A program made the position numbers and the translations under genes. The notes under the pieces are model-generated. The model made no database searches, was not told the DNA's origin, and worked only from the letters and a program-made list of their open reading frames with translations. A stretch of 64,000 nt of DNA from NCBI GenBank assembly GCA_032622095.1, contig CP136065.1, forward strand, positions 91,767,343 to 91,831,342, given 5' to 3'. This DNA comes from Siphonodentalium dalli. Its lineage: Eukaryota > Mollusca > Scaphopoda > Gadilida > Siphonodentaliidae. Positions 46,508-57,524 of this stretch are shown here, piece by piece (positions within the stretch are counted from its first letter, which is position 1; every line of letters starts with the position of its first letter).

Positions 46508-49259
46508 TCATCGGGGAGTGCATTCCATTCCCGTGTGGTTGCCGGTAAGAACGAGTTAATATATGATGACGTTTCAGAAAATGGGGGTCTCAAGTCTATT
46601 CTTCTGAATTCATATCTGTCTGCTCCTGTGTGCTGACTGTTAACTGTGTTGGAGAGTAGAGGTGGTGCTTGGCGGTAGAACATTTTGTAAAATTGGTGAA
46701 GTTTTGCTTTTCTTCTTCTTTCGAATAAGTTTTCCCAACCTAATTCAGATAGTATATTAAGGACATTTATGTTTCTAGTCCCACCAGTTATTATTCTGGC
46801 TACTTCGTACTGTACTTTCTCTATCAGTTCACTCTCTGTTTCTGAGCAGTTGTCCCATACGGGCGAGGCATATTCTAGGAGTGGTCTTATATATGCAAAG
46901 TAGATTTTTTGGAGTGTTATCCTATCAAGTGAATATTTGAACCTTCTTAATTGGTTAACCCTTTTCCATGCCCTGTCGGTAATATCGTTGATGTGTGCAT
47001 TCCCGATCCGCAATCGTTAAAGGAGAGGCCTAAATGTTTGTGGTATGGCACATTATTTATAGAAGCATCTGACATATAAAGGGGTGGGTGGTCAACTGGA
47101 TTGCTCTTACGAGATATAAGGAGGGTTTCCGTTTTTGAAGGATTAAATGTAACAAGCCATTTTTCTGACCAGTTTGTCAACCTCGCGATATCGTTATTTA
47201 TCATGTTAGCCGCCAAAACTGGGTCTTCGACTGTCAAGAATATTGACGTATCGTCGGCAAATAGGCGTATATGACAGTTGACATTTTCCGTAATGTCATT
47301 TATATAGACTAAAAATAATAGAGGGCCAAGTATATACCCTTGTGGCACACCAGCTTTCACGAGTTTCCACTCTGAATATTCCCCTTCAATAAGTACTCTT
47401 TTTCACGATTGGCAAGATATGATTCTATTAATTTCAACAAGTCTCCTGTAATGCCCATTCGTTCTAATTTATACAAGAGACCGGGGTTCCAAACTTTGTC
47501 AAACGCTTTACTGATGTCGCAAAAAACGCATCGTATCTCTTTCCCCATATCCAAGGATGAACAAATGTGGTCGTACATATCGGTGAGCTGGAACACCGTG
47601 GAATCCCCACGAACAAACCCAGATTGATATTGTGATATGAGTCCGTTCGTAGACAAGAATTCCCACATTTTGTTAAAAATGCACCTTTCAAAATACCTTT
47701 GATATACAGCTAAGTAAAGCGATGGGTCTATAATTTGAAACGTTTGATGGGTCATCTTTTTTAAGAATTGGGACAATGTTAGATCGTTTCCATGCTTGTG
47801 GGAAGCGAGACTCTTCTATACATGCATTAAACAGTTCGGACAGGGGGACATTTAATGATTGTGCGCAATTCTTTAGAAGTTTGGGACTTATCATATCCGG
47901 ATCGCAGGCTTTTGACGCGTTTACTGATTCAAGTGCTGTTAGTACAGATTCCGATGTAAATTTAAGTTTAGTTAGTGTTGGTCTCCATGGTTCAAAAGAT
48001 TTTACGGGTGTCGTGATACCTGTGTCATCGACAGTAGCGATGTTGCAGAAATAGTTATTGAATATTTCAGCTCTTTCTACGTTAGTGCAGATTGTCTGGT
48101 CATTTACCACAAGGGTAGGGATATATTTATTTTTCGATGTAAATAAGAGATTGTGAACAGTTTTCCACCATTTGGATGAGTCATAATTTCTGTCATTAAG
48201 AGTCTTTTCAGTTTTTATTATGTGGTCCTTTATAGATTTACGCACTGCGGCTATAACTTCGTTACGCTTTTGTCGATATATTGACCAGTCTTTTTCAAGG
48301 TTAGACTTCTTAGCTGTTTTGTGTAATCTGCGGCGTTGTCGTATTAATCTACGTATTCCACATGTTAACCATATCGGGCATTGTTTGCGTACCAAGACTC
48401 TTTTGTGAGGGATATAATTTGTCGCAAGTTCTTTTAGTTTGATGGTTAAAATACTGACTTGTGTTTCAATGTTATGATTGTACATGTCATAGTCACTTCT
48501 GAAATCCCATGTGGCCAATGCATTATTTAGTCCAGTGTAGTCAGCTGCGTTAAAGTCCCACATAGTTCGTTTTACTGACGTATTTGAATTATCTCTAGTA
48601 TAGTTCAATGTGAGAAGAACTGGGCAGTGATATTTTTCATCTCTGAACGAAACGGATCAAGTACTTCACAAGATGAAACAGCGCTTAAGTCGCTAACAAG
48701 GAATAGATCAATCGTCGAGCAAGAAGTGGCTGTAAAATGTGTTGGTGTCATTTCGACCCATTTAAGGCCGCATTCATTACAAAGCTGATGTACTTTACCT
48801 CTCGGGCATATATACGTTGATCTTCATTGAAATCTCCACTTATCACAATTTCATAATTGTGATTCCTCGCTTTGTCAATAATTGATTTTATATTTTCCCA
48901 AACAGAGGATGGGGAATCGGGTGGGAGATAATTACATCCAATTAGAATATGTTTGCTGCGTATGATTAGTTCAACCCAAACTGATTCTATACTGTCGTGT
49001 TTACTAGATCATTTCTAACTCGAAATGCGATTGAATCGCGTACATAAATGGCAACCCCGCCGCCAACTCGTTCCGATCTGTCACAACGTATCGGTTCACT
49101 GTATCCATTTATAAAGAATTTGGAGCTATCGTCTGACGGGCTGAGCCACGTCTCTGTAAACATACATACGTCGTAGTCATGTACTTTAGCGGATATGGTG
49201 TCGAATTTGTTTCTAATACTCTGGGGGTTCAATGTAAGTACAGTGAGGAAATCTGATCC

Positions 49260-49289
49260 AGGTCCCGGGTTCCGTTCCACGCTTCCGCC
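49260..49289 (-). other. 2A-like motif (copy B)
   Basis: The minus strand encodes GGSVERNPGP after a LILILLMLYI hydrophobic stretch. It has the ExNPGP core, but Ser stands where the consensus has Asp. It lies in the same place relative to the endonuclease as in copy A. Confidence 0.55.
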
Positions 49290-49860
49290 GATGTATAACA
49301 TTAGGAGTATGAGTATTAGAGAAAAAATACTAATATAAAAAAATTAATTAATTGAGATGAACGGGTAGCCACGAATAGTGCGCGTTGAGGTTATGTTTTC
49401 TTTATTTAAAATGGCATGGGGCACCAAGTTCCTATACACTTCCGATAGCGGAGGTAGTTTCTCATAATATGGACACATAGATAATAATATTAGTAATAAC
49501 AGGACTGATGATACGTCAAAGCCATGTAGTCTAAGGATAAAGTAAAGTAGACAGTAAACTGACGAAAATGCATCGAGACTCTTGTTCTTTGGAAGCGATA
49601 TCAATCATTTGTAAGTGTGCTGGACATTAGAAGCATAAAGTGGAGCAAGTAGGTCGTTACAATCAGTGACTCCTTCGATGTGCAATCGTTGTTATCGTTT
49701 GATTTTTTGTTTCTGTATTTGGAATGAGCAAGTGATCTGGTAAACAAAAGTAAAAACTGCACATCTGTGCATGAACAGTTCAAAGAAGAAAACAGTATGT
49801 ACATAAATAAAAACCCACAAACATTACACATGAAGTGTTGACGGCTCCGACAAGAGAGGT

Positions 49861-50098
49861 ACAGTAAATTTCATTAATTGCATTAGTGTGACATGCCTAT
49901 ATAGTTAAATAGCAAGAACACGCCGATCAAAAGTAATAAGAGTAATAATAATTCGTTGAACTTTGTTCACTTTCGTGGAGAGTAAAGTATATTTAGGTCG
50001 ATGAAGTTAAGTATCCCAGCAAGTTTCATCATATAGATTTACTAGTCGATGTCATGTCATAATGCGATAATTGATCAATATATGCCTTGCGTGCATGG
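49861..50098. other. Unassigned spacer
   Basis: AT-rich, no coding sequence. It may include the 5' flank or leader of CR1-like copy B. Confidence 0.3.
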
Positions 50099-50260
50099 AA
50101 TAAAAAAAAAAAAAAATATATATATATAGCTATATACATACATATATATACATACATATACATACATATACACATATATATACATATACATATATAAACA
50201 CATACATACATACACATATATACCGGTATACATATACAGTATATATATATACAGTGTGCT
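50099..50260. repeat. Poly-A and TA/CA microsatellite
   Basis: A run of about 15 A at 50,102 followed by about 150 bases of TATATACATACA-type repeat. Low-complexity frames across it are not genes. Confidence 0.85.
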
Positions 50261-51468
50261 ACGTACCCCCACCCCTCCATCGCCCCTTTCCAATTTCAGA
50301 CATTTAAATTATCACGAAGAACCGTATTTTGGAGTTTCAAAATTGTAAGCATATTAGTGAGATAGCTTGTTGTCAGGTAAGGCTGGTACGGCTGAAAGCG
50401 GTTGAGAATTAAATAACAAAAAATCCAGTTAAATAACAAAAAATCCAGTTAAAGAACAAAAAATCCAGTTTGACAAGTTCCCGCGCCCCCTATGTGCAGT
50501 CTCTTCTAGGAGAAAAAATCGAACTGAAGAGACAACAAAGGATTTAGGAATCCGTCGATCAGGTGTGTGGTGCGAGTTTATCATCCGGTCTACCGAGTCG
50601 TAAGTTGATGCAGACAGGGGTAGGCTCTCCCTGATGGCTCATCTCTTCTCGAAAAATGAGGCAGTCCCTTTGAGGGACAAACTCGCATCACTAACACCAT
50701 CTACGCTATTACTATGGAGCAGCTGATACACATATTTAGAGGTTAAGATCTGTCTCGCATATATTTTATAGATTATGGAGTTAAATGTTGCATAAATTTG
50801 AATGTGATCAGCCTTAATTGTAAATGTTCCAGCCATAACAAACCAACCATTTTGCCAAACATGTAGGTGTGGTCAGTCCTCACCAGGTATGTGTATTTTG
50901 AAGCAGGATATCATTCATTTAGAATAAACAAATCGTGGTACAAGGTAAATAATAATTCGGATTAGTAGAGGGGTATCAGAGACATGTGACCCCCCCCCCC
51001 AACAACAACAACCAAGAAAATGAATGAGGTTAAATGTAAATATTTATGACTGAGGTCTTTGTTGTGATGGCAATCATAGGGCTGAAATATGTGGAGAAGA
51101 GACAGAAAAAGGTTGATGATAGGATATGGAAATCTGCATCTAGGAAAAGTTACCCCCTCCAGATCTGGGTAGGATGACACGTCCCTGTATGTAGATTATG
51201 GAGTTTATCGCGTCATAGATTAAGTATTCCAGGAAGACGGAAGAATATAAAATAACGAAGGGGTACAGGAGATGAGAAAGGAATACATACTTGCGATTTC
51301 CCGCTATGCGCTGACATTTGATTTCATATTTTTTATGGTTTCCAGATAATGTCTGGCGCACAAGGCGTGCCATCTGTGTGTGGGTCATGTACAGATTGAT
51401 AGATTCAGATTGGCAATATCCAGGCACAGGTTACACGACTGTGTTGATAAGAGATTAGTTCAGGTGGG
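50261..51468. other. Unassigned region with a short triplication
   Basis: No gene was recognised. AAATAACAAAAAATCCAGTT is repeated three times at 50,411-50,470 (third copy with one change). A 10-base C run is near 50,991. Short minus-strand frames (50,639; 50,962; 51,140) have no domain content. Confidence 0.5.
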
Positions 51469-51698
51469 GATTAACATAGTTTCACGGGGAAGGCATAACA
51501 TTTAGAGTGGTTGTTCATTTCCACATGGTTAACTTCGCGTCAAAACATGACCGGGAAAATTTGTTGACACTAAATATCGACTGGGACTCTCAGGTGGATT
51601 AATTTTGGTGAAGATTAACATCCGTTTCACGGGGAAGGCAAAACATTTAGAGTGGTTGTTCATTTCCACTTGGTTAACTTCGCGTCAAAACATGACCG
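51469..51698. repeat. 145-bp tandem duplication, second copy interrupted by CR1-like copy C
   Basis: The block beginning ATTAACAT..TTTCACGGGG occurs at about 51,469 and 51,614. The first copy continues without a break through AAAACATGACCGGGAAAATT to 51,600. The second stops at 51,698 and resumes at 56,868 beyond the LINE. The first copy is thus an in-window empty site. Confidence 0.8.
51687..51698. repeat. Left target-site duplication of CR1-like copy C
   Basis: AAAACATGACCG, repeated at 56,868-56,879. Confidence 0.8.
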
Positions 51699-52370
51699 AA
51701 AAAGCAAACGTGATTACGACACCAAGAACGAAAATACATTGAATAGCCCATCAAATGACCAGTCCTCTTGGTGAAAAACCCTAACAAAAATAGTATTTGC
51801 AACCAGTGATCGATCAATACCCCCCTTGAACATAAACGGCGACTTCCTGATCTCACCATCTGAAAAAGCAAGTGCTTTCAATTCGTATTTTTGTAATATT
51901 TCATCAGTTGATGACATCGGGAAACGCCTACCAGTGCTCGATCCGGATAACTCCATATTCACATTAAGCGATATAAAAATCACAGCCCCTGACATTTACA
52001 AAGCGTTAAAAAGTCTAAAAATATCTATGTCAAGTGGGCCCGACGGAATAAGTCCGAGAGTTTTGAAAAGCTGTGCCTCCTCGCTCTGTGAACCTCTTGA
52101 ATTCTATTTTAGAATATTTACCGAAAACAGCTACTACCCACCCCAGTGGAAGCGTTCCCATGTTACACCTATTTTCAAGAGCGGTGATCCCAGTATTATA
52201 TCAAATTACCGACCAAACTCCCTACTAAGCTGCGTCTCAAAGGTCTATGAAAAATTTATTTATAAATATCTATGGGAATTTCTTGATGAAAACAAACTCC
52301 TATCGTTTTACCAAGCTGGTTTCATGCGCAATGATTCAACAGTTTTCCAACTTACCGAAATATATGACAA
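51699..52370 (+). pseudogene. CR1-like copy C ORF2, RT N-terminal part
   Basis: An open frame reads straight from the truncation point and includes SSGPDGISPRVLKSC, VTPIFKSGDPSIISNYRP and NDSTVFQLTEIYDN, the fingers and early palm motifs of the RT. It corresponds to ORF2 of copy A from about 11,975 to 12,645. The frame is cut by the Helitron at 52,371. 'NYRPNSLLS' has Asn where copy A has Ile. Confidence 0.85.
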
Positions 52371-52839
52371 CTAGCCGATGAGCCCGACGTTGTCCGGGCT
52401 ATTCATCCGGGCTATTCAAAACCCAAATTTCAAGTCGTTAGCTCCACCCGTTTCCGAGATCTGGTCTGCGCATGCGCGAAGCTGGCGTCGCACGGGCTCG
52501 GCGACCCGATAAAATTCGTATCCGGGGCAAGATACATTCACATACCAAATTTCAAGTCGATAGCTCCACCCGTTTTCGAGATCTCGTCTGCGCATGCGCG
52601 AAGCTGGCGAAGTCGATAGCTCCATCCGTTTCCGAGATCTCGTCTGCGCATGCGCTGCACGGGCGTCGCACGGGCTCGCAAATACGACAACGTCCACCGC
52701 CTGGTCAAACTACACACACGTACCAAGTTTCGTCCCGATCGGTCGAGAATCGTAGATTTGTATTAATGACAAACATACAGACAAACATACAGACAGACAG
52801 ACAAACAAACAGACAGAGGTCTTCAAAATATATATGAGA
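52371..52839 (-). mobile_element. Helitron-like element, 469 bp, minus strand
   Basis: On the minus strand it starts TCTCATATATATTTTGAAGA (52,839) and ends with CCCGG...CGTCGGG, CATCGG, CTAG (52,371). Flanking bases are A (52,370) and T (52,840). It shares the 'gctatcgacttgaaatttgg' body with the dimer at 43,626 and includes a CTGTCTGT microsatellite near its 5' end and internally repeated 'gcgcatgcgcagac' segments. Non-autonomous. Confidence 0.8.
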
Positions 52840-52840
52840 T

Positions 52841-52872
<32 letters not shown>

Positions 52873-52876
52873 TTTA
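52840..52876. repeat. ATAG microsatellite, tail of a minus-strand LINE
   Basis: About eight ATAG units; on the minus strand it follows CCAATAAA as a CTAT-repeat tail, the kind of 3' tail seen in several LINE clades. Confidence 0.8.
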
Positions 52877-54256
52877 TTGGATAAAGCATGTACATATACA
52901 ATAGGATTTATAAAAATAATATTAGAAAATTCAATGCACATACAGAATCCGGGCGGTGGTGTGACCTAATGGCCGTCTTCCCAGCATCGCCCAGGCAAAA
53001 GAAAATTAACGACATGTTTTTTCTCTGTTCAACAGTTCTCATCGACACACACATATTAGCATCTACTTGTATACTTGTATTGAATACTAAATACTTCATT
53101 TCTCGACAATACATTAAAATAATGTAGTACTTTGTAGTAGTATAATGGTAATGTATATCAAATATACATAGAATGTGAATGTGACAAATCGATATGCATG
53201 TAAGAAGGGTTTATACCGTAGGTAATACCTTGTTACTTATTGGTTCGTACAGTCAGGGCAATATCGATTTTCGCAAATAACTTTACTTTTATAGTTTTCA
53301 ATATAACTATCTACTATAAGTCGTTTAAATGTAAATCTTGGGATGGAGGTTTTCATTGTGAGAGGTAATGAGTTCCAGGCATTTGGGATTTGGTGAAGTG
53401 GCAATCGCTCAGTATATTTTATCCTGGGTGTCTTATGTGCAAGGTTGTTTATTTGGCGGGAAGCCCTACCAGTCTGCGGTGTATTTTCCAAAAGATTATT
53501 CAATGAATGTGGTAAGAGTCCGTTTTTCCAATCATATGCAGTAAGGGATGATTTCAATGAATGGAGATTACTAATTTTCAATATTTTACTTTGTTTAAAT
53601 AAGGGTTCTGTATGAGAATTATATTTTGCATTATTTATCAGTCTAATGGCTCTTTTTTGTAGTTTAAAAAGTTTCTCAATACCTGTTGAAACACCCCATA
53701 TTTCAATGCCATATGATAGTTTACTATGTATGAGAGAGTCATATATGCGATTTAATGCATTTCTTGGAAGAAAACGTTTTGCCCTATTTAGGCAATGTAT
53801 AGTTTTGGATATATTTTTATAAAGATAATCAATATGGTACTTGAATTCCAGGTTTTCATCTAAGTGAATACCGAGAAATTTAAAGGATGGATCGCCCACT
53901 GATGCGCTTACAGGTTGAATACATTGCTCATCCAATTTAAGTTTATTACGAATAAGGTAGCTTCGGTCAGGATTGGCATTAAACACCATGTATTTCGATT
54001 TAGATGCATTTAGAACAAGTTTATTGGCAGCACACCATAGAAATATGTTGTGCAATTCAATATTTGCGTCATGGAAGAGTTTCGCAATGTCAGGACTGGA
54101 CGCATATGCAGTTGTGTCATCTGCAAAAGACAGCATGTTAAATTTTGTGGAGTTTGGCATGTCATTTACATATATTAAAAATAATATCGGCCCGAGTATG
54201 GAGCCTTGAGGCACTCCAGTGGAAACGGCTCTATAATAAGATTTTTTTCCGGAATG
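52840..54256 (-). mobile_element. 5'-truncated LINE inserted in copy C
   Basis: The minus-strand element starts inside the RT domain and ends in the CTAT tail. It contains a 346-codon frame (54,277-53,237) and about 360 bases of 3' UTR. Both the 5' truncation and the microsatellite tail are typical of target-primed insertion. The right border is judged from where copy C's RT frame resumes. Confidence 0.8.
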
Positions 54257-54277
54257 ATCTACATATATGTCGATCAC
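53237..54277 (-). pseudogene. LINE ORF2 C-terminal half (RT palm to end), open but truncated
   Basis: 346 codons: STGVPQGSILGPILFLIYVND, SFADDTTAYAS (active-site DD), NKLVLNASKSKYMVF, FKFLGIHLD, then the thumb and C-terminal region with LSYGIEIWGVS and RAIRLI, ending CENRYCPDC. The frame is intact to its stop, suggesting a young insertion, but it lacks endonuclease and the first RT motifs and so cannot act alone. It is a different lineage from the CR1-like family here (FADDTT/IEIWG rather than FADDTS/SPVWDNC). The first few residues may come from flanking DNA. Confidence 0.8.
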
Positions 54278-54725
54278 TAGACGACGGAAAAGAGGTCCGG
54301 TGTATATTCTGCGACATAAGTAAAGCTTTCGATAAAGTCTGGCACCGTGGCCTCTTGAACAAACTAACGAAAATTGGTATACGTGGAAATTTGTATAACT
54401 TAATGAAATCGTATCTTGAATTTAGGCAACAACATGTTGTCATAGACGGCACACACTCGGAATTACAAGATGTAACAGTAGGTGTCCCACAAGGCTCAGT
54501 ATTAGGTCCACTTCTGTTTTTAATATATATTAATGATATAACCGAAAACATACGGTGTAACATTCGACTATTTGCTGATGACACCTCTCTATTTCTCACA
54601 ATTGAAGACCCTACTATGGCCGCAAAATTAATCAATGATGACCTCGAAACTCTCATGTGTTGAGCATCAGAATGGCTTGTAAAATTCAATCCCCTGAAAC
54701 GGAAGCTGTTTTAATCTCCAGGAAA
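54257..54725 (+). pseudogene. CR1-like copy C ORF2, RT middle part
   Basis: Continues the frame after the nested insertions: CRSLDDGKEVRC, FCDISKAFDKVWHRG, GVPQGSVLGPLLF, FADDTSLFL. A TGA at 54,661-54,663 interrupts it shortly after the active site, and a further indel precedes the second nested insertion at 54,726. Confidence 0.85.
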
Positions 54726-55217
54726 TTCAATTCAAAAGTTTTATTGCCTTCGTCAAGAAAATTTATGACATACAAGACAAAATACAAAATATAATATACA
54801 TCACGCACGCGCCACCATAACGATCACACCACGCATCCTGACTTTCCAAAAATGATCTGGGCCCCCACTGACTATCCCTTCCAGTGTCGTTTTGCGACAC
54901 ATGGCAGCTGATAATCAGGTAGGGCCCAGTGCCATCACATGCGTACTTAAAACCACCCACCAACACTAGCAATTCATTTTTAAATACAGTAATTGAATAT
55001 ACGGATTACAATTATTGCTCTATAGATATATATTATCATATTTTGAATTTGTACGGATTATCTTAGCTAATTAAGCCTATCATTGAAAGGGTGTATTCGT
55101 ACATGTATCTGTAATAGGGTGGTGTGTGGTGTTACTCGCTGTCGTACTCGCCTTACACCTCTCATTCATAGGAGAACATATTACATTAAGCTTAAATTTT
55201 ACATGTTTTACAGGTTA
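54726..55217 (-). mobile_element. Nested LINE 3' end (about 490 bp) with 7-bp target-site duplication
   Basis: Flanked by CAGGAAA at 54,719-54,725 and 55,218-55,224. On the minus strand it ends GCAATAAAACTTTTGAATTGAA, a polyadenylation-like and A/T-rich tail. No coding frame was recognised; probably the 3' UTR of a truncated retrotransposon. Confidence 0.6.
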
Positions 55218-56227
55218 CAGGAAAGAAACATCAGTATATCACCCCATCTGACCATGGGAGCCGCGACAATTGTCGAGGTTGACAGCCATAAACACCTGGG
55301 ACTTACTTTCGATAACATGGGCTCATGGGGTATCCACATCAGATCTATGCTTGATAAAGCATGGGGTCGAGTGAATTTAGTACGTAAACATAGATACAGG
55401 CTATGCAGAGTAACGCTTGAAATAATACATTACACATTTATCCGACCAATACTGGAATATGCCTCCCCTGTGTGGGATAACTGCCCTGATTGTCTTAGTG
55501 GCGATATTGAAAAGGTACAGTACGAAATGGCCCGAATAGTAACAGGTGCAACCATCAGTACGAGTAATGCGTGCCTTTTGTTAGAAACTGGCTGGGAACT
55601 ACTCTCTTCACGTCGTAGAAAACACAAGCTATGCCAATTTTTTTAAATGATACGTGGAACTGCTCCATAAATTTTAAGAAATTATGTACGACCAATTCAG
55701 GCAAATAATTCCAGATGTAACTTCAGATTTGAACATATAAGACTACCCTCGAATATTAATTATGACTATTATATGGATTCTTTCTTACCATCTGCAATTA
55801 CCGAACGGAACAAACTGTCAGAAACTACAAAGAGCAGCAGTACAATCGAAGACTTCAAAAAGGAACTGAACAGTTACAATATACGTCCACCTGCCTATTT
55901 TTATCATAGTAAATGTCGTAAATCTCATAACCTCCATATCCGGTTAAGATTGAACTGCAGCCACCTGAGTGGTGACCTGACAGATAACCATGTCAAAAAA
56001 ATCCCCCTTCTGTTTATGTGGGGAATTTGAGACAACTTACCACTATCTCTTTGAATGTACATTTTATCAAGATCCCAGAAAGAGAACTATATGACTCCCT
56101 ACCAAATGTTGCCTTATCTGAGAATACACTAATGCGGGGGTCAAGGGAGCTTAGTCTTCGCGAAAACAAACAAATATTTAATGCAGTACAGACATATATT
56201 ATGAGAACAAAAAGATTTCCATGATCT
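55218..56227 (+). pseudogene. CR1-like copy C ORF2, C-terminal part
   Basis: Contains HKHLGLTFD (the segment deleted in copy A), RPILEYASPVWDNCPDC, YEMARIVTGAT and a damaged C-terminal zinc-finger-like region near 55,990-56,060. Stops at 55,644 and several frameshifts disable it. Confidence 0.8.
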
Positions 56228-56867
56228 GTATGGGTAACAAATTGCTTTGGATTCCGGCCGCGTTATGCGGCAGCACGATGTTCCCCATTATATATGTAGT
56301 GCTAAATGTCTTCCGATAACGATCATTTTGTACTTACTTGTCACTATCCTGTATATACGTGAAATGATTCCACATGAAGAATGCAGCGATATTCACAGTG
56401 AACCCCATTGAAATAGGAATTGGCCATTGCGATTGACCCCCTCCTATGGAGCCTGACGCATGCATATTACTACGAGCATCATTTTTATCACGCAACAACT
56501 GAATTATTGAAAACTCTGTCCCCCCCTCTACTTTCTCACCCCTCTCTCTCTCTCTCTCTCTGTCTCTCTCTATCTCTATCTGCCTCCTGCTATCCCTAAC
56601 ACTATCTTCCCGCTGTTTCCATCCCCAACTCAAACTTAGTTACTTCTCCTTTAAAAAACAATATTTTTTATCCTTTCCCGTCTGATCGATACCCCTCCCT
56701 CACTTATTGGGGAAGGGGCATGTCGCCAAAGAGGAGAAGACTTCATATAAGCCCTCGGGCTTGTTGTCTGATCCTCATTTCCATACATTATCTCTTCTAT
56801 TTATGCATATTTGTATCATCTGTATATTATGTTATGTTGGATTTGGAAATAAAAATATGTTTACACT
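56228..56867 (+). other. 3' UTR of CR1-like copy C
   Basis: Holds a CT microsatellite (about 56,541-56,577), a CATGTCGCC/GGAGAAGACTTC stretch shared with copy A, and the hairpin at 56,749-56,762. The open frame at 56,707 is UTR sequence. Confidence 0.7.
56749..56762 (+). promoter_or_regulatory. Conserved 3' UTR hairpin (copy C)
   Basis: AAGCCC-TC-GGGCTT, a perfect 6-bp stem preceded by CTTCATAT; same place as in copies A and B. Confidence 0.6.
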
Positions 56868-56926
56868 AAAACATGACCGGGACAATTTGTTGACACTAAA
56901 TATCGACTGGGACTCTCAGGTGGATT
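56868..56926. repeat. Right target-site duplication and flank of copy C
   Basis: AAAACATGACCG (56,868-56,879) followed by GGACAATTTGTTGACACT, which continues the flank seen uninterrupted at 51,542-51,600. Confidence 0.8.
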
Positions 56927-57189
56927 CTCGTTAGTTGTGACAATTTCAAGTTCAAAACGAGTTATGGGATATGGAATATTTTGCTTGGATTACTAAAAAG
57001 ATAATTTCTTTACTTACATAGGAATAGATTTCAAAAATCATATTTGAATTTGATTATTCTATCGGTCGGAAATTAGGGTATTGGTTTGTATAGTAAATTA
57101 ACTATGTGTCATTTTTAAAGTAACAATAATGGGTGCGGCTTGTGTAGGCCCCAATGACCTATTGACACCAAATTACAGCACATTTCAAC

Positions 57190-57515
57190 ACCTTAGCCAC
57201 GCGAGTCAACATAGTCATCAACCTGAGCCCGCGTTGACAATCTTAAGGGAGCACTGTCTTCCTTTTCTTTCACGAAGATGACTCCATCGTGAGTCCAGGT
57301 GGAATGGATTTTAGAGCTCCCTTTAAGGTCTCTCACTTGGCGGAAAAGTTCGGCTCGTGTTGCTGTTGGTCCTCATTTGTGTAGACAGGGTCCTCATACT
57401 CGGGGAAGGCATCATAAGCCAGTCTTCGTTGGCTAGTAGAGTGAGTGGTTCGTTAGGGGGGGCTAGCCCGGGATTGTTGGAAGCACTGAATGGTAACTCC
57501 CCTTAATCCCTCATT
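57190..57515 (-). pseudogene. Possible remnant of a LINE ORF1 C-terminus plus dispersed repeat
   Basis: Minus-strand frames between 57,420 and 57,190 can be read in pieces as EDPVYTNEDQ, EPNFSAK and GVIFVKEKEDSAPLRLSTRA, reminiscent of some LINE ORF1 C-termini, but with frame breaks. The part at 57,453-57,515 matches the 76-bp retroposed insert at 3777-3852. The link is suggestive only. Confidence 0.3.
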
Positions 57516-57524
57516 TTTATGCCT

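Larger units (their letters stand above)
45556..49604 (-). pseudogene. CR1-like LINE copy B ORF2, multiply frameshifted
   Basis: Pieces in 5' to 3' order on the minus strand: hydrophobic leader 49,604-49,344; 2A-like motif and start of the endonuclease 49,301-48,987; endonuclease middle with SGDFNED in another frame (about 48,985-48,620), then YHCPV (about 48,630) after a shift in an A run; RT N-part 48,608-47,688; RT with GDSTVFQLTD and CVFCDISKAFDKVW 47,776-47,357; GVPQGYILGPLLF and FADDTSIFL 47,360-46,947; C-part with EYASPVWDNC 47,013-46,504; a further C-terminal piece with CNKCGNAVGDEYHFILIC 46,507-46,196; and a last piece with CTCGLVETADHFLLYC 46,014-45,556. The last two pieces each carry a zinc-finger-like end, so one may be a second element inserted at about 46,015-46,500. 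Confidence 0.8.
45100..49860 (-). mobile_element. CR1-like LINE copy B (about 4.7 kb, minus strand)
   Basis: The same family as 6235-14,554: shared hydrophobic ORF2 N-terminus, 2A-like motif, endonuclease, RT, C-terminal zinc-finger-like block and 3' UTR hairpin in the same order. ORF1 and most of the inter-ORF region are missing, so it is 5' truncated or its 5' end is unrecognised. The 5' limit near 49,860 is approximate and no target-site duplication was found. ORF2 is split by several frameshifts, so it is inactive. Confidence 0.85.
51699..56867 (+). mobile_element. CR1-like LINE copy C, 5'-truncated, with three nested insertions
   Basis: Begins inside ORF2 just before the RT domain and ends with an A-rich tail (GAAATAAAAATATG). 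It is bounded by a 12-bp target-site duplication. Its own sequence is 51,699-52,370, about 54,257-54,725 and 55,218-56,867. The gaps are a Helitron (52,371-52,839), a minus-strand LINE (52,840-54,256) and a minus-strand LINE 3' end (54,726-55,217). Confidence 0.85.

Noticed and set aside
50029-50293. Minus-strand frames rich in Tyr/Ile/Met
   Set aside because: They are translations of a TA/CA microsatellite.
54763-54972. 69-codon minus-strand frame in the nested insertion at 54,726-55,217
   Set aside because: It lies in a likely 3' UTR and resembles no known protein.
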